From positions 278,355 through 342,354 of the forward strand of contig NZ_BBZF01000019.1 in assembly GCF_020884795.1 (NCBI RefSeq): a stretch of DNA of 64,000 nucleotides, read 5' to 3'. This stretch comes from Micromonospora okii (GTDB lineage Bacteria > Actinomycetota > Actinomycetes > Mycobacteriales > Micromonosporaceae). The notes under the pieces are model-generated. The model was not told the DNA's origin and did not search any database. It saw only the letters and a program-made list of their open reading frames with translations. A program made the position numbers and the translations under genes. This document shows, piece by piece, positions 60,008 through 64,000 of this stretch (position 1 is its first letter; every line of letters begins with the position of its first letter).

Positions 60008-60523
60008 GGCGGCCCGGTCCAGGCCGGCGTAGCGGCCCGAGTGGTAGAGCAGCGGCGTGCCCACCTCGGCGTGGCGCAGCAGCTCCGGCTCGGCGAGGAC
60101 GATCGCGTGGTCGCCGACGACCACCCGGTCCACCACCCGGCAGAGCAGCCAGGCCAGCGTGCCGTCGAGGATCGGCACCCCCTCCGGCCCGGCGCGCCAC
60201 CGCGTCGGGTCGGCGAACCGGTCGACGCCGCTCGTGGCGAACGTGCGGGCCAGCGCCTGCTGCCCGTGGGCGAGCAGGTGCACGGCGACGTGCCGGGACC
60301 GCGCGACGGTGGGCCAGCTCGACGAGGCCAGGTTGAGGCAGAACGACACGATCGGCGGGTCCAGCGACACCGAGGTGAACGACGTCGCGGTGAAGCCGAC
60401 CGGCGGCGACCCGGGCGCGGTCACCACCGTGACCGTGCTGGCCTGGTGACGCAGGATCGCACGCAGTGAGGCGCTGTCCGCGTCGACGGCCGGCTCCGGC
60501 TGCGGATCGGTGGGCGGCGGCAT
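59999..60523 (-). CDS. Flavin reductase family protein (FMN split-barrel)
   Basis: 174 aa, ATG 60523 with GGAGGAG upstream, giving MPPPTDPQPEPAVDADSASL. Split-barrel signature: ILRHQASTVTVVTAPGSPPV, GFTATSFTSVSLDPPIVSFC, FATSGVDRFADPTRW, then LAWLLCRVVDRVVVGDHAIV and the terminal PLLYHSGRYAGLD. Members reduce FMN/FAD with NAD(P)H for partner monooxygenases; no monooxygenase is nearby. The upstream 149 nt is AT-rich at 60631-60658, where AATCCCTA faces TAGGAAATT, a possible operator. Confidence 0.9.
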   Translation of the reverse strand: MPPPTDPQPEPAVDADSASLRAILRHQASTVTVVTAPGSPPVGFTATSFTSVSLDPPIVSFCLNLASSSWPTVARSRHVAVHLLAHGQQALARTFATSGVDRFADPTRWRAGPEGVPILDGTLAWLLCRVVDRVVVGDHAIVLAEPELLRHAEVGTPLLYHSGRYAGLDRAAAA

Positions 60524-60672
60524 GTGCTCCTCCGGGTCGCTGCGGCGGGACCGGGCCGGCACGCACCACGCATCGCGCGGCGACGGCGTCCCGGACGACC
60601 CGACGCTAGCCGACGGCGACCCCCACCCGCAATCCCTACTCGAAGGATAGGAAATTCCGCACGGCGGACGGC

Positions 60673-61431
60673 TCAGTGGGGCGGGCGGCGACCGAGCCCG
60701 GCGACGGCGACGTCGGCCGTGCAGCTCAGCTCGCCGGGGGCGAGCTGCACCCGGGACGGACGCCACACCTCGACCCGCCCTCCGGCCACCCGGGCCAGCA
60801 GGCAGACGTACTGACTGGCGCGCAGCGCCACCCCCACGACCCCGCCTGCGGCGGCCACCTGCCGGGCGACCAGGGGCTCGAGGTCGAGGCCGTCGACCGC
60901 CGCGCGGACGGCCTGCTCGGTGGCCGCCGCGCCGGTGGGCAGGGCCCGGCGCAGGTCGTCCTCGACGGAGCCCGGCAGCTCCGGGTCGAGGGAGACGGTG
61001 AGCGGGGGCCCGGTCGGGCAGGACACCTCGTCCACCCGATCGTCCATGGCGTCCACCGCGACGATGATCTCGTAGCAGACCGGCAGGTCGAACGTCCTGG
61101 CCATCGCCCGGCCGGACGTGTCGACCGCCGGGGTGACCCCGTGCACGCGGACGACCAGCGACACCCCGCCATCGGTCCGGGTGTCGTCGGTCCGCAGGAC
61201 CTCCGTGCCGGTCACCCGGGCGGCCTCCCGGGCGTACCGCCGCGCCGGAGACGGCTTGCGCCGTCCCCGCTTGACGGCCTGCTCGACGAGGGCGACCTTC
61301 CGGCCGGCGTCCTGCATCGCCAGCTCCCTGCTCCGGGCGGTGTCGACCTGCGGCTCCGGGCCGGAGCAGCCCGGCAGCAGGAGCAGCGCGACCGACGCCA
61401 CCGCCAACCCACGTGAACGCCCCAGAAGCAT
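60673..61431 (-). CDS. Predicted secreted lipoprotein of unknown function
   Basis: 252 aa, ATG 61431. MLLGRSRGLAVASVALLLLP ends in lipobox LLPGC, followed by an acidic/basic linker. The mature part shows strand-rich patterns (GGVSLVVRVHGVTPAVDTSG, FDLPVCYEIIVAVDAMDDRV) and two later cysteines (EVSCPTGPP, YVCLLARVAGG). No family recognised. Monocistronic, between flavin reductase and htpG. Confidence 0.75.
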   Translation of the reverse strand: MLLGRSRGLAVASVALLLLPGCSGPEPQVDTARSRELAMQDAGRKVALVEQAVKRGRRKPSPARRYAREAARVTGTEVLRTDDTRTDGGVSLVVRVHGVTPAVDTSGRAMARTFDLPVCYEIIVAVDAMDDRVDEVSCPTGPPLTVSLDPELPGSVEDDLRRALPTGAAATEQAVRAAVDGLDLEPLVARQVAAAGGVVGVALRASQYVCLLARVAGGRVEVWRPSRVQLAPGELSCTADVAVAGLGRRPPH

Positions 61432-61551
61432 GGGGGCATTATTCCGCCCCGTCCGGTCGCCCGGTGCCCCGCGCGGGGCGCGAACGGCGCGCGCCGGGCC
61501 GCCACGGCCGACGGGTCGACCGGGGGCCCGGCGCGCGGGGCGTCGCGGCGG

Positions 61552-63465
<1,914 letters not shown>

Positions 63466-63651
63466 ACCGACCCCCTTCTGTGCATGGGTGACCCTTCGCG
63501 CACAGGATACGAGCCGTCGCTGGCCGTCGCTCCACCCGCCCGGCCCGCCGGGGCGGACCTGCATCTCTTCGGGCCCTTTGGAGCTGATGGCACAGACGCG
63601 TCACCGGAGTCGGCCGCTCCAGGAGCCTGGGAAACGGACGAACGGACATGA

Positions 63652-63968
63652 TCAGATCATCGCCAGGGTGGCAGTGAGCTGGACGAGGGTGGCCGGGGCG
63701 TGTGGGTCGCGGGCCACCTGGGCGAGCACCGACCGAGCGGCGGGGCGGTGGTGCACCTCGGCCGGAGCGGTGCGCTCGGCGTCGGCCAGGGCCAGCCGCC
63801 GTCGACCGGGTCGTCGACCTGGAGGTATGCGCGGGCGGCGTCGACCAGGCGCGCGGCCCGATGCTCGGCGGGCAGCATCACCGCCTTCGCCGCCCTCGAC
63901 ATGCCCGGGCCCAGCGCGCCTTGTCCTCGGACTGCCCCCTGCGGCTGGGACGCGGTCAAGAACTCCAC
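63652..63968 (-). pseudogene. C-terminal fragment of a regulator gene, frameshifted
   Basis: On the minus strand AEHRAARLVDAARAYLQVDD resembles the C-terminal TPR region of actinobacterial XRE-type regulators. The frame then breaks near DDPVDGG; a one-base shift restores LALADAERTAPAEVHHRPAA, RSVLAQVARDPHAPATLVQL and a stop at 63652. A single deleted base would explain it. No HTH part is visible before the window edge, and the first ~24 codons look unrelated. Confidence 0.5.
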
Positions 63969-64000
63969 AACTTCAGGGAAAGTGGGGTCTAGAGACGCGG

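Overview
The window reads as chromosomal DNA of a high-GC actinobacterium. GC is very high, GTG and TTG starts are frequent, and 4-nt stop/start overlaps are common. A GAGTGAGCGAGCGCAGCGAG-type intergenic repeat and several gene families point to Micromonosporaceae (Micromonospora-like). This is an inference from style and gene content; there is no rRNA or other taxonomic marker in the window.

Layout. 1-2666 (minus): molybdate uptake operon, HTH-TOBE regulator > modA > modB > modC (cut by the window edge). 2837-5824: FMN glutamate-synthase-like protein, DinB-fold protein, inositol-monophosphatase-family enzyme. 6178-17274 (plus): a peptide-scavenging operon with M19 dipeptidase, peptide-binding lipoprotein, two permeases separated by five copies of a 63-bp tandem repeat, M24 peptidase-fold protein, S33-like hydrolase, two ATPases, a second M19 dipeptidase and a GntR/UTRA regulator. 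16570-19192: an MFS exporter frame that runs on antisense through gntR, and a GNAT acetyltransferase.

19322-26100 is visibly less GC-rich and looks acquired. It holds a frameshifted helicase relic and then a compact three-gene set. The first gene encodes a 770-aa protein combining a zinc motif, an RNase H-like fold, a RAMA-like domain, a CBS pair and a HEPN-like C-terminus. The second encodes a protein with a ScoMcrA-like head and a PD-(D/E)XK-like core. The third encodes a membrane NACHT NTPase. This is the best candidate here for an undescribed (probably anti-mobile-element) system. A degraded stretch follows.

26123-37772: aldo/keto reductase, small zinc-ribbon membrane protein, CPBP protease with a NarL-type two-component pair, secreted I36-type inhibitor, ricin-type lectin, VOC protein, DEDDh exonuclease, GIY-YIG-like protein and a Scy/FilP-like coiled-coil protein. 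37931-41924 (minus): monosaccharide ABC importer. 42191-48200 (plus): the enigmatic STM4015-STM4014-STM4013-STM4012-STM4011 family cluster, with STM4015 duplicated in tandem. 48211-54791 (minus): oligosaccharide importer, GH42 beta-galactosidase and hydrolase, divergent from a ROK regulator, GH3 glycosidase and LacI regulator, with operator-like palindromes between them. 59999-63968: flavin reductase, lipoprotein, htpG and a frameshifted regulator fragment.
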